A stretch of DNA of 64,000 bases from Epiperipatus broadwayi. Taxonomy: Eukaryota; Onychophora; Udeonychophora; Euonychophora; Peripatidae. This document shows positions 11,950-22,624 of this stretch, piece after piece (the first letter of the stretch is position 1; every line of letters starts with the position of its first letter). The translations under genes were made by a program, and so were the position numbers. A model generated the notes under the pieces. It did not search any database. It was given only the letters and a program-made list of their open reading frames with translations, and was not told where the DNA came from. The DNA lies in NCBI GenBank assembly GCA_028023455.1, contig JAQFVV010012544.1, positions 868,001-932,000 on the forward strand, written 5' to 3'.

Positions 11950-12005
11950 TCTTTATTTTCTTACAGTTTCGACTGTCCAGCAGTCTTCATCAGAGCTACA
12001 AGATT
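11950..12005 (-). ncRNA. Hammerhead-ribozyme-like motif, left palindrome arm
   Basis: On the minus strand: CTGATGA (11987-11993), then a 5-bp hairpin GACTG/CAGTC with loop CTGGA, then GAAAC (11966-11970), T, GTA. One extra A separates the CTGATGA block from the hairpin compared with the canonical layout. Upstream TCTT and the bases next to the core can pair with AAGA and AG downstream as a broken helix I. This is the best-preserved core in the window; self-cleavage is untested. Confidence 0.5.
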
Positions 12006-13738
12006 TGAACAATACAAATACATAATTATCATTTCAGATATATATGTATAAATCATATATAAATCAAACATATATATATCTCCACCATTCTACATATATA
12101 TATATATATACAAAACATACACATACATATCAAAAAATAGAAATATATCTTCTTCATATATATACACATATAAATCCATTTGACCCCCAGACATATATAT
12201 AATCCATATACATCTCTATATACATATGCATATCCAATACCTAGACATACCTCTTTTAAACATACATCTATATACAGATATACATACACCCATAGACACA
12301 TATGCAATCCTCATATATCTTTACTAATACACATCTATATGTATATTTTACCTACACATATATATAAAACACAAAACATATCCAATTTACTGTTTTATAA
12401 TTTTTTTATCTTTTTAAATAATTCCATTTTTACTTTTTATTTTTAAACAACCCTTTAAATATTTTTCTTCTTAATATTATCTTATAATATTTAATACTAT
12501 TTTATTATTATTATTTTTATAATTATCTAATATATAACATCTTTTACATTACTAGCTTTAATTTTACTTTTTATAACTTTTATCTCTATATCACTAAATA
12601 ATATTTTTTAACATCATTACCTTAATCCTCCTCACAGTTTTAACCTTAATTAAAATGATGGTTATTTTAAAATCTTGTTTATTCATTTAAAAACAGCTCC
12701 CTCTTTTATCATTATTATAAAACTTATAATTCTATGTAAAGTTTCCAACTTCCCAATTATAATCATTAACCATAATCCAATACTATAAAATAACTACTTA
12801 ACCATTATTTCACATATGAATGCACATATCATCCATATTTCCTACATATATATATATATACTTCTTCACTTTACCTCTATACATATAACTAAAAATAATA
12901 TATGAAATAATATATAAAACCCAATATATAAAACTATATCAAAATAAAATTAACAATTTACAAATTATTAACAATCCCTACCTACATCTATACCTCCACA
13001 CATATACATATCCAATATATAACTATATTTCTTAAAACACACTCATATATATATACCTATACTCATAATACATATACATACATATACCAATCCTCCTATA
13101 CCTCTATACATACCCACCCTCATAAATACTCCTCTTACTTATACATATATAACTATACAAAACACATCTAATGCACCATTTTATATTACCTTTAAAACCT
13201 ATTTTATTTTTACAGTTATGTTTTCATTTTATTATCTATCTTGTTTAATTATTATCTAATACCTAATACCTTTTCACTTCCCTATCTATAACACTAACCT
13301 ATCCATCAGGCCATGTTTATTACTTTTAAAACTAATTTATTATTACTTTTATTTTTTGAAATTTTTATAACAAATTTACTAAATCTTATAAACATTTACC
13401 TTTTTATTATTTATTATTACTATCAACTCCCTCTGTTATCAATTTTATAAAACTTATAACTCTATTTTTTAACCTATATTTATTAACAATTTTTACAAGT
13501 CTTTTATGTATATCCACATATTATAACTTTTAACTTACTTTCTTTTATTACTATTATTATTACCTTTATTATTAATCTATCTCAACCATAACCATGCCAA
13601 CACCAATATCTTTTCCAAACCATATCTTAATTTTATACTCAATATTCACTACCCATATACACATTTATATACTCCTAAAACATATATATATATATGCATT
13701 TATTTTCAATACATAAGCCTATAAATCCAATATTATAC

Positions 13739-13900
13739 CTACCAACACAACGTTCTTAGTCCCCCATCCCTATTTAAACTAGGCTTTATCTTCCTAATTA
13801 GTATTGCCTCTTTTATTTTTCTATCTCTTCTTTTATTAGTATATCCTATCATTTTTATACTGTCTTTGTCAAATACATGCCCTGTTTCCATAGTATGCAA
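13739..13900 (-). pseudogene. PLE endonuclease C-terminus, antisense arm
   Basis: The minus-strand frame codes for the end of the GIY-YIG endonuclease domain: METGHVFD (the GHxFD block), KRRDRKIKEAILIRKIKP (the R-x-REA-type helix) and SLNRDGGLRTLCW (the NRDGG block and final tryptophan). The domain would nick target DNA during PLE insertion. Only the last third is present; the GIY and YIG motifs and the catalytic arginine are missing because the palindrome axis cuts the domain. The apparent N-terminus of the 65-residue frame (up to 13936) is read from the opposite arm and is not native coding sequence. Confidence 0.75.
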
Positions 13901-13901
13901 T

Positions 13902-14063
13902 TTGCATACTATGGAAACAGGGCATGTATTTGACAAAGACAGTATAAAAATGATAGGATATACTAATAAAAGAAGAGATAGAAAAATAAAAGAGGCAATA
14001 CTAATTAGGAAGATAAGGCCTAGTTTAAATAGGGATGGGGGACTAAGAACGTTGTGTTGGTAG
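13902..14063 (+). pseudogene. PLE endonuclease C-terminus, sense arm
   Basis: Mirror copy of the fragment at 13739-13900, open to the natural stop after the terminal LCW. The same three blocks are visible: TGHVFD, the RDRKIKEAILIRKI helix and SLNRDGG. It differs from the antisense copy by a few substitutions (for example an Arg/Lys change before PSLNRD). Its 65-residue frame begins at 13866 inside the other arm, so the two open frames overlap head to head across the axis. With no upstream catalytic half it cannot encode an active nuclease. Confidence 0.75.
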
Positions 14064-15790
14064 GTATAATATTGGATTTATAGGCTTATGTATTAAAAAT
14101 AAATGCATATATATATATATATTTGTTTTAGGAGTATATAAATGTGTATATGGGTAGTGAATATTGAGTATAAAATTAAGATATGGTTTGGAAAAGATAT
14201 TGGTGTTGGCATGGTTATGGTTGAGATAGATTAATAATAAAGGTAATAATAATAGTAATAAAAGAAAGTAAGTTAAAAGTTATAATATGTGGATATACAT
14301 AAAAGACTTGTAAAAATTGTTAATAAATATAGGTTAAAAAATAGAGTTATAAGTTTTATAAAATTGATAACAGAGGGAGTTGATAGTAATAATAAATAAT
14401 AAAAAGGTAAATGTTTATAAGATTTAGTAAATTTGTTATAAAAATTTCAAAAAATAAAAGTAATAATAAAATAGTTTTAAAGGTAATAAACATGGCCTGA
14501 TGGATAGGTTAGTGTTATAGATAGGGAAGTGAAAAGGTATTAGGTATTAGATAATAATTAAACAAGATAGATAATAAAATGAAAACATAACTGTAAAAAT
14601 AAAATAGGTTTTAAAGGTAATATAAAATGGTGCATTAGATGTGTTTTGTATAGTTATATATGTATAAGTAAGAGGAGTATTTATGAGGGTGGGTATGTAT
14701 AGAGGTATAGGAGGATTGGTATATGTATGTATATGTATTATGAGTATAGGTATATATATGAGTGTGTTTTAAGAAATATAGTTATATATTGGATATGTAT
14801 ATGTGTGGAGGTATAGATGTAGGTAGGGATTGTTAATAATTTGTAAATTGTTAATTTTATTTTGATATAGTTTTATATATTGGGTTTTATATATTATTTC
14901 ATATATTATTTTTAGTTATATGTATAGAGGTAAAGTGAAGAAGTATATATATATGTAGGAAATATGGATGATATGTGCATTTATATGTGAAATAATGGTT
15001 AAGTAGTTATTTTATAGTATTGGATTATGGTTAATGATTATAATTGGGAAGTTGGAAAGTTTACATAGAATTATAAGTTTTATAATAATGATAAAAGAGG
15101 GAGCTGTTTTTAAATGAATAAACAAGATTTTAAAATAACCGTCATTTTAATTAAGGTTAAAACTGTGAGAAGGATTAAGGTAATGATGTTAAAAAATATT
15201 ATTTAGTGATATAGAGATAAAAGTTATAAAAAGTAAAATTAAAGATAGTAATGTAAAAGATGTTACATATTAGATAATTATAAAAATAATAATAATAAAA
15301 TAGTATTAAATATTATAAGATAATATTAAGAAGAAAAATATTTAAAGGGTTGTTTAAAAATAAAAAGTAAAAATGGAATTATTTAAAAAGATAAAAAAAT
15401 TATAAAACGGTAAATTGGATATGTTTTATATATATATTTTATATATTTGTAGGTAAAATATACATATAGATGTGTATTAGTAAAGATATATGAGGATTGC
15501 ATATGTGTCTATGGGTGTATGTATATCTGTATATAGATGTATGTTTAAAAGAGGTATGTCTAGGTATTGGATATGCATATGTATATATAGATGTATATGG
15601 ATTATATATATGTCTGGGGGTCATATGGATTTATATGTGTATATATATGAAGAAGATATATGTCTATTTTTTGATATGTATGTGTATGTTTTGTATATAT
15701 ATGTAGAATGATGGATATATATATATATGTTTGATTTATATATGATTTATACATATATATCTGAAATGATAATTATGTATTTGTATTGTT
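14064..15790 (+). repeat. C-depleted 3' region of PLE, right arm
   Basis: About 1.7 kb with almost no cytosine on the + strand but ordinary G content; many 60-base lines hold 0-2 C. The left arm (12010-13738) shows the mirror pattern, almost no G. It is built of A, T and G with TATATG-type tracts. No coding sequence was seen; the open frames near 15490-15711 and 12053-12446 follow from this composition and are not supported as genes. Confidence 0.7.
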
Positions 15791-15794
15791 CAAA

Positions 15795-15850
15795 TCTTGT
15801 AGCTCTGACAAAGACTGCTGGACAGTCAAAACTGTAAGAAAATAAAGAAG
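15795..15850 (+). ncRNA. Hammerhead-like motif, right arm, mutated
   Basis: Sense partner of the motif at 11950-12005. The core reads CTGACAA (15805-15811) and the GAAAC block has become AAAAC (about 15838-15842), while the GACTG/CAGTC hairpin is intact. The core changes are of the C-to-T/G-to-A type and would be expected to abolish cleavage. Confidence 0.45.
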
Positions 15851-15956
15851 GTTAAGAAAATTACTTGCATTAAAGTGTATATGAGTGAAGTATTATAAGT
15901 AATATATATGATTATATGAAGATATGCAAAGAAAGTGAAGGAGAAGAATAACATAG

Positions 15957-16620
15957 TTAAATCAGACTTTCTATCTTTAATGTAAATTGATCTTCAAATA
16001 ACTGATATTATATATACCTAATGATAAATAATATTTTAATAATGAATAAATATAACATCATGTAAAATTTACCAAATCTATTTAACAAATGTAAATATCA
16101 AATTTATTAAGTGCAAGCAGATAACATTGTAATAATGTGAAAGGCTTAAAAACCTTCAAAACCTGCACTTTAAACATGCTTGTGTAACATGTGAAGATAT
16201 TTTAAGCTTCACACTCTTAGTTCAAAATGCTTCAATCTGGCTTATTTGTATATAAATTTAAGCATAGAAGAATGTGGTCCCATCTTTTTCTTATAGTTCT
16301 GACATGTGTTTCAGAATTAAGAGTTCCATATGCAGTCATTATTATATCCGATTGGCTGTCACATAAACATGTTTAAAGCACAGGTTTCAAAGGTTTTAAG
16401 CCTTTCATGTTATTACAAATCTATTTAAATAATAATTGAACTGTCCTCTAGCTGCCAAGTTCGATATCTTTTACAATAAGAGAGTGGATCACCTCTTAAT
16501 GTATTTTAGATCTTTTTATGTAGGGTTATCTAGAACAATAGTAGCCAGAGTGCTAATTTAAATCAATTTTACTATCTTTTAATGTAAATTGATTTTTAAA
16601 TAACTGACATTAAATCCATA
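15957..16620 (+). repeat. Tandem duplication: end of unit 1 and unit 2
   Basis: 15957-16014 completes unit 1. Unit 2 runs from about 16015 to 16620 and contains a MITE-like insert (16085-16419). The two units share ATGATAAATAATATTTTAAT (from 11684 and 16020) and the CTATCTTTAATGTAAATTGAT block (15971 and near 16575). Each unit therefore acts as the empty-site version of the insertion in the other. Confidence 0.7.
16085..16419. mobile_element. MITE-like element with terminal inverted repeats
   Basis: Inverted repeats of about 50 bp: GTAATAATGTGAAAGGCTTA near 16129 and its near-complement near 16393-16414. The flanking CAAATCTATTTA occurs on both sides (about 16073-16084 and 16415-16426) and once at the equivalent place in unit 1, where no insert is present. 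No coding capacity. The superfamily is not assigned. Confidence 0.65.
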
Positions 16621-18105
16621 TACATATTTAAATAAAGACAGCTGAAAATTAAATATTTTTTATTATTCCTCTTTTTCCCAAAATGTTATAGTGATGTTCA
16701 TTTTGTGATTGTATATAATTTTCATTTCGGAAAATTTATTTCATAGATGTATTTGTTCAACGTGATGATGTCAATTCATTTCAATTTTTAAAAAAAACAA
16801 TTAAACGAACATCATTCTTTCTTTATAAAGAGTAAAATCTTTATAATTCTGGGTAATTAGCACTGCATTTTTATTACCAGTAGTATTATTAATAAAGTAA
16901 TATGACTTATCAGATATATATAAAAAAAAGATTTTGAAAATAAGAGACTAATTTGAATTTATATATATTTTTTCCAGATAGTTCTGTCCAGACATCTTTC
17001 TTTTCACCAATAAAAAACATAATCATTATTTTTTCAGAATAGTCTTGATATATTAACCAATCAAAACTCCTGATTTTTAAGCTGATTTGATATGGAACAT
17101 TTTTAGCTTGTTTTTTTTTTTTTGTGTGTGTGTGATGTATTAAAGAAAGGTGAAATATTTGTCACGGAAAATGAAACATTTTTTTTTATAATAAATGATT
17201 TTATAAAAGTTTTACAAATAATATTATTAATTTATAAAACTTCTAAAATAATTGAAGATTTCTAAAATAATTAATCCAATATTGTATGAGTATGCACACA
17301 TTAATCTCTAACTCTTATACAAATAAAGAGCATCCCAAACTCTTAAATGGCTAAGATTTAATTAATTCAACTTTAGATTTTGAAAGTAAAAGCAATAATT
17401 ATTAGACAATTGATAATTTTTCCAATAAAAATTATTAATAATTATTAGAATTTGTCTAATTAATTATTATAGATTATTGTAAAGCATTAGTAAAACAATA
17501 GATTTAATATATATGTATAACCTTTATTTTCTCTTTGATACATTCTATTTTTTTAATTAAAAATATAAATTATCTACCTGACAGAAATATTATGTTATAT
17601 TATATATATATAAAATTATATAATGTAATACAGTTTTTTTAAAAGACAAAATTAGATGTATTTGTCAATAGAAGGCATATTCATATAAAATCAATTATTA
17701 AAATTGAGTTCTATAAAACTATTTCATGCTACTTTAAAAAAAAAAAATACTTTCTAAATTTATTCATTTTTTTAAAGAATTATTTTTTTCAAAGTACCAC
17801 GGACACATTTCTCTTTTTTATTTTATTTCATTTTAATAAAAGTTATTATCTTCATTTTAATATATTTTCTTCTATATTTCATTATTGTGATAGAGACCTA
17901 AATAAATAATTCAAAATAATGTCAATCTCTTTGACTCTGCTTAACTTTATTTTTCTTCCACTCTACATCATTATCCTTCCCAAAATAAATATTCTTTATA
18001 TTTTTTATTATCTCCATATAAACCACATCTTCAATTCCTTCATAATTTATATATGTGTAATAATATTATAAATTGATGTATGTATTTCTTCAAAGCAATA
18101 TACAG
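16621..18105. other. AT-rich, nothing recognised
   Basis: Contains a T run with (TG)n near 17109-17133 and a small imperfect inverted repeat near 17399-17460 (TTAGACAA and TTGTCTAA types). No supported gene. Confidence 0.5.
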
Positions 18106-18174
18106 AATCTTATAATTAAATATTTGTAAATAATCAAAAATTTTGAAAAATGCAAAAAATATAATTGTCACTTA

Positions 18175-18212
18175 GGAGTGCTTTCGACTAGCCTTATAGT
18201 CTTTGTCAACTA
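18175..18212 (-). ncRNA. Hammerhead-like motif, palindrome left arm
   Basis: Minus strand: TTGACAA (18203-18210 region), hairpin GACTA/TAGTC, then GAAAG (18181-18185), CA, CTC. The G of GAAAG and C of CTC can pair, where the 10.9 kb family has C and G. The first core base and G8 are changed, so this copy is probably inactive. Confidence 0.45.
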
Positions 18213-18229
18213 ATACTTTGAAATGTTAA

Positions 18230-18400
18230 CCTTCCCATAATGCCATTATCTTAATATTTGCTGCCTGCCTATTGATTAAGTCCTGATTGTATTTATATAT
18301 TAGCATAGCTTCCTTTATTTTCCTTTTATTGTTATTTCTCTCAATTTGCAATATTTTTACATTATTATAATTGAAATTAAAACCATATATACATGATTTA
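18230..18400 (-). pseudogene. PLE endonuclease C-terminal fragment, antisense
   Basis: The minus-strand frame shows NNNKRKIKEAMLIYKYNQD followed by LINRQ. This matches the KRKIKEAxLI helix and NRD block of PLE GIY-YIG endonucleases. The 4 kb palindrome carries a related but different version (DRKIKEAILIRKI). NRD has become NRQ. The upstream catalytic part is missing, cut at the palindrome axis. Confidence 0.6.
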
Positions 18401-18440
18401 TTATGGTCGTAAAAAATAGAGAAGCTGTTTTATGACCATA

Positions 18441-18615
18441 ATAAATCATGTATATATAGTTTTAATTTCAATTATAATAATGTAAAAACATTGCTAATTA
18501 AGAGAAATAACAATAAAGGGAAAATAAAGAAAGCTATGCTAATATATAAACACAAGCTGAACTTAATCAATAGGCAAGCAGCAAATGTTAAGATAATGGA
18601 ATTATAGGAAGGTTA
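18441..18615 (+). pseudogene. PLE endonuclease C-terminal fragment, sense
   Basis: Mirror copy of the antisense fragment: KGKIKKAMLIYKHK followed by LINRQ, with a stop before the hammerhead-like motif at 18633. Several residues differ from the antisense copy (KRKIKE against KGKIKK). A nonsense codon lies between the upstream NYNN stretch and this block. No catalytic residues are present. Confidence 0.6.
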
Positions 18616-18629
18616 ACCTTTCAAAGTAT

Positions 18630-18670
18630 TAGTTGACAAAGACTATGAGGATATCCAAAAGTGCTCCTAA
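18630..18670 (+). ncRNA. Hammerhead-like motif, palindrome right arm, decayed
   Basis: TTGACAA (18633-18639) is followed by a weakened hairpin and AAAAG-TG-CTC (18657-18666), the decayed version of GAAAG-CA-CTC in the other arm. Confidence 0.35.
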
Positions 18671-18742
18671 GTGATGATTATATTTTTTGTACTTTTCAAA
18701 ATTTTTGATTACTGTATTTACTAATATTTAATTATAAGATTT

Positions 18743-19624
18743 CATATATATATATATATATGTTTTCTTACATAACATTAAATTATTTTCATTTATAATA
18801 ATAACTCTACATATATTTTCTAATCAGTTTATCAAATCCTTTTTACACTTTTTTAATTATCACATTACATTACATTATAGTCTCTATATAGCTATTTCAG
18901 CACTCATATAATACTTAATAAAAATTCCTTTGGTTAATATAAATTATTTCTAATTAACTTTGCTATTTTTTCACTATACATAGTCTATGAAAATAGTGTT
19001 TATATTAATTTATTTCTGTTATATTTTATAAACCTCCAATTATTTTCTGTTAAATTCACCTTAATTTCTCTCACATAAAAAAAGACTATTTCAACAAAAA
19101 TTATCACATTTTCTGTTTATAATTTATTATACAGCATATATTAATCTACTTTCTTTTGAATTATGTCTAAAATTTTCCGAGTCTTCTGTCTAATATAGTA
19201 TTCCCTATTTCATATTGTTAAAACAAGATATTTATTAGCCCTTACCACATTATTCTACATATATTATATTGGTTATAAAAGAAAATGCCTTACATTAAGT
19301 CAATTTTTCTCTGGTTCAGTTCTAATTTTTAATTATCCATCTAATTTTTTATCAATCTAATATCAATTTTTATGTTAAATATTTCCCAATTCACATCCTG
19401 CAATATTACTCTTTCCATTAATAGCTAACATTCTAAAATTTTCCCTACTGAGTTTAATTTTTATATTTCTTTATATTTTTGCTGACTTTTCTAATAACAA
19501 CTTAAATATTTTAAATTATTTTCAAAAGTATTATCTCTATCTTTTTCTGATTTTCATGGTAGAAATATCAATCCATTTTTTTTCTCCATCAATCTCTAAT
19601 TCTCTTGAAAGCAAATAAATTAAT
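18743..19624. other. G-poor AT-rich stretch
   Basis: Strikingly poor in G on the + strand, rich in T with some C; no coding domain recognised. The composition resembles the antisense arm of the 4 kb palindrome, but I saw no clear alignment between them. Confidence 0.4.
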
Positions 19625-20495
19625 ATGTGAGCGGAAACTCAAATATAACTAGAATTTGATGAAAAATATGTTTGTTAATCTTTAAGTGTTTAAATTTAAT
19701 CTTCTTCAAAGTACTGTCCATTTAATACAATACACCAGCCCAAATATATTTTCTACTTTTCAAAATAATCTGGAAACATAAAGAGAAATCTTTTAACTCC
19801 CATGGTATTTTTTTCACCGCTTGCATTTTTTTATTTGAGAGAATAAAAAGAAATCACATGGTTAGAGATCGAGGTAATATGACTGATAGGTAAGCCAGAT
19901 CTTGTTGAATTTAATTAAAAATTATTTCACACTCAAGTCTGTTTACAGATGAAATGTCATTGTGAAGTTTAAACACCTCACTTTGCTAAAAACAGGACAT
20001 TTACACTTTATCATATCATACTAACATTTCAAAAGTAGATAAAATATCATTAAGAATTAATTTTGAGATAAAAACATTTGCATCAATAAAAGAAGAATAC
20101 CAGCATTATCTTGGCATTGAACTTCTTGTCATGCTTTATTGGAACATGGAGAATTTTACAATGTCATTAAGTCATTTATAAATTTGTCTTTTCCCTAGAA
20201 CAGCTTTCTTGTAATCCATTTCAAGCAGTACAACTGTTTGCTCTGCTATTTTGTCTAAAAGAAAACAGAATTTCACATTATTCCAACTTTTCAATCATTA
20301 CAAAAAAAAAATGCAAAATATGCAAAATGCACTTTGCAAAAAATTATGCTCTGTGGCCCATGAATTCACACAGTAATATAATTTAGCAGATTGATGCAAA
20401 AGGATCCCCTCAAAAGGTATGTAATGTATGACAATAGATGCACTTACTAGAGAACAATTCCACTTATTTTAGCATCCACACTTGCAAATGATATG
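19625..20495 (-). pseudogene. mariner-family transposase remnant
   Basis: On the minus strand the C-terminal mariner signature is readable: PDYFEK near 19755-19772 and WCIVLNGQYFEED near 19699-19738, matching the family's CFexWkxRxxxCIxxxGxYFEGD ending. The N-terminal part near 20150-20300 resembles the equivalent part of the copy at 31.3 kb. The region 20300-20480 matches the noncoding 5' part of that copy (blocks such as TTCTCTAGTAA and GGGGATCCTT). The middle of the transposase, including most of the DDD catalytic core, is missing, and stops are frequent. The presumed 3' end near 19625-19650 (GAGCGGAAACTCAAAT on +) matches the end of the 32.1 kb copy. Confidence 0.65.
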
Positions 20496-22159
20496 AGATA
20501 TCCCTTTTCAAACCTAATTTAACATTCATCTTTCATAAAACTTAATCCTCAAGTAGTATTTATAAAACTTTACTCAGCAAAGATCTACATTCATTCTTAA
20601 TAACCATAAATCCATTTTTATAATTTTCAAAATTTATCTAACATCTATTTTTATGCACCCTATTATATTCCTCTTCAGCAGAATATTAATAAAATAGATT
20701 TCATCTATGTAGTATCTCAACCTCTCCAAAAATTTGCATTCTTCAAGATAATCTTATTTTCTATTCCATAAATAAATAATTTATATGCTGTCTATAGCTA
20801 GTTCTCACTTGAGTACCTTCTCTTTTGTTATAATCCTCATACTTCTTCATTCCTCTGGAATTTTACTTTTGTCTATGCAACCTTATTGTTAAAGAAAGCC
20901 TTACATACATTTAGACAACTGTTAACATGTCAGATGTTAAGCCTTTTATAATAATTATTGCTTAGTTTAGGTATGAGTTTATCTCTGCATTTATTTTTTG
21001 TAAATATCTAATAAAATGGATTCATTTATTAACTTTTCTATAATACAAAGTTTTCATAAAATATTTTTAAGAATAATTTTTAAGTTACTTTCTATCTTTA
21101 TATTTATTTATTTTTTAAACTTTATAATATGATTCTTTTAATATATTTTCAAATATTTTTCCTAAGTCTCTCTGTCTTTTTAAAATTTCTCAGCAAACAT
21201 TTTATTACATTCATCTCAATGCATCTTAATTTCATTCTAGTTATTTATTTTTTATTAAATATTTATCTTATGTAATCACTATGTCTTTTTCTATTTATTC
21301 CTTCCTTTTTTAGTTCTTTTACACTTACTAAAATATTTTTATTCTAAATTTTTATGTGATTTCTATATATTATTAGGTCTTGTTAATTTTGATTCATCTT
21401 TTGCTTTTTATTCTCCATACCAATCTTTACATAAAAAATTATTATAACACTAATTCTATTATCATAAAATTATAATCTTCAATACAACTTCTTTCTTTAT
21501 CATAATAAATTTTCACTTTATTGTTTCTAGTTTTTTTTTTTTATTTACCAACTATAATCAACACTAGATCTCAAATTCTGATTTGATCATACAAACTTCT
21601 CATTATATACTTTATTCAGATTTTCAATTTTTATCCCATTTTTCTTATTTATTCTGTGAGATAATTCTCCATTCATATCTTCTATTTTATCATTTTTGTA
21701 AATATGATCTTTCAAATGAATAGATATTGCATATTCTTTTTAAAATCATTTATATTATGCATAAGCATTCCTATGTGCTTTTAAATAAAGTCACACAAAA
21801 GCATTTTCTATTGAATTTAGTAGAGAATGATTTATTTATTATAAGATTTAACTCTTTATAATAAATTATATAATTACTTATGTTTTGAATTCATTCTGAT
21901 TTTAATAATATATATGTTATTTTTCTATTATATGTCCATTTTTTTTTTAAAAAAATTTCATTAAGTTGGATTTTTTCCATGCCTAAAAAAAATTGACAAG
22001 TATTCCATATTACCAAAAAGGAAAGCAGAGGAAAACAAAATGTAGATGAAAATTATTTTGTGATCATGAAAAATCATGCTTATGGAGACATGTATATATA
22101 TAAATTAGTAATCAATATCTGTATTTCAATTACTGTATTATCAAATATATATAATTCTT
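20496..22159. other. G-poor, T-rich noncoding stretch
   Basis: Very low G on the + strand for about 1.4 kb (20520-21960); no gene or RNA recognised. Confidence 0.45.
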
Positions 22160-22624
22160 CGAAAAACAATACAATAATTAATACAGTAAACAATATTTTA
22201 AAAACAAATATCTATTATAATTTAATAGAAGTATTTTCAACTTCTATGTAATCATTATCAACTATATTCAAATTCTATTACAAAAAATTGTTATAAATGT
22301 ATACAAAAACAATTATGTCATACATCAATTTTCCCACAATTCATTAATTTTTAAATTAGCAGTTTGTCTATTTATCAAATGCTGCTTTCCATTTTTATTA
22401 ACATAGCTAATATAAAAATTAATGAATTGTGGGAAAAATTGTTGTATGACATAATTGTTGTATGACATAATTGTTTTTGTATACATTTATAACGGTTGTT
22501 TGTAATAGAATTTGAATATAGTTGATAATGACTACATAGGTAGTTGAAAGTACTTCTATTAAATTATAATAGATATTTGCTTTTAAAATATTGTTTACTG
22601 TATTAATTATTGTATTGTTTTTCT
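22160..22624. repeat. Fold-back element with hammerhead-like motifs
   Basis: Arms about 22160-22361 and 22406-22624 around a spacer of about 44 bp. Each arm carries a hammerhead-like motif pointing outward: minus at 22234-22261 and plus at 22522-22555. The right arm has a local 16-17 bp duplication (TTGTTGTATGACATAA twice, about 22439-22472) absent from the left arm. The 63-residue frame at 22060-22251 is incidental to this element. Confidence 0.65.
22515..22560 (+). ncRNA. Hammerhead-like motif, fold-back right arm
   Basis: TTGATAA (22522-22528), one extra base, hairpin GACTAC/GTAGTT, then GAAAG (22546-22550), TA, CTT (22553-22555). The layout equals that at 9448-9484. The left-arm partner reads GAAAA-TA-CTT on the minus strand. 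Confidence 0.4.

Larger units (their letters stand above)
11891..15956. mobile_element. 4.07 kb PLE palindrome (head-to-head copies)
   Basis: The left arm, 11891-13900, is antisense and the right arm, 13902-15907, is sense; each is about 2.0 kb. The axis is at base 13901 with essentially no spacer. At the axis both arms code for the C-terminal part of a PLE GIY-YIG endonuclease, with a 3' region of about 1.75 kb running outward. A hammerhead-like motif lies near each outer end (11955-12003 minus, 15795-15850 plus). The right side has about 49 extra bases (15908-15956) beyond the inverted repeat. The insert is bounded by a 13-bp near-identical direct repeat. The arms differ by scattered substitutions, so it is old and not a simple assembly error. 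Confidence 0.8.
18106..18742. mobile_element. PLE palindrome, 637 bp
   Basis: Arms 18106-18414 (antisense) and 18428-18742 (sense) around a 13-bp spacer. As in the 4 kb palindrome, the inner ends code for the C-terminal part of a PLE endonuclease, and the outer parts carry a hammerhead-like motif (minus 18181-18210, plus 18633-18666). No flanking duplication is evident because the flanks are simple sequence. The arms have diverged slightly. Confidence 0.75.

Noticed and set aside
12053-12446. Open frames on both strands, and their mirror at 15439-15711
   Set aside because: They arise from TATATA-rich, C- or G-depleted palindrome arms; Tyr/Ile-rich products with no domain, mirrored by the inverted repeat.
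11891-15956. Palindrome as an assembly or library artefact
   Set aside because: The arms differ by many scattered changes, the right side has 49 unpaired bases, and a TSD brackets it in a repeat that also exists uninterrupted.
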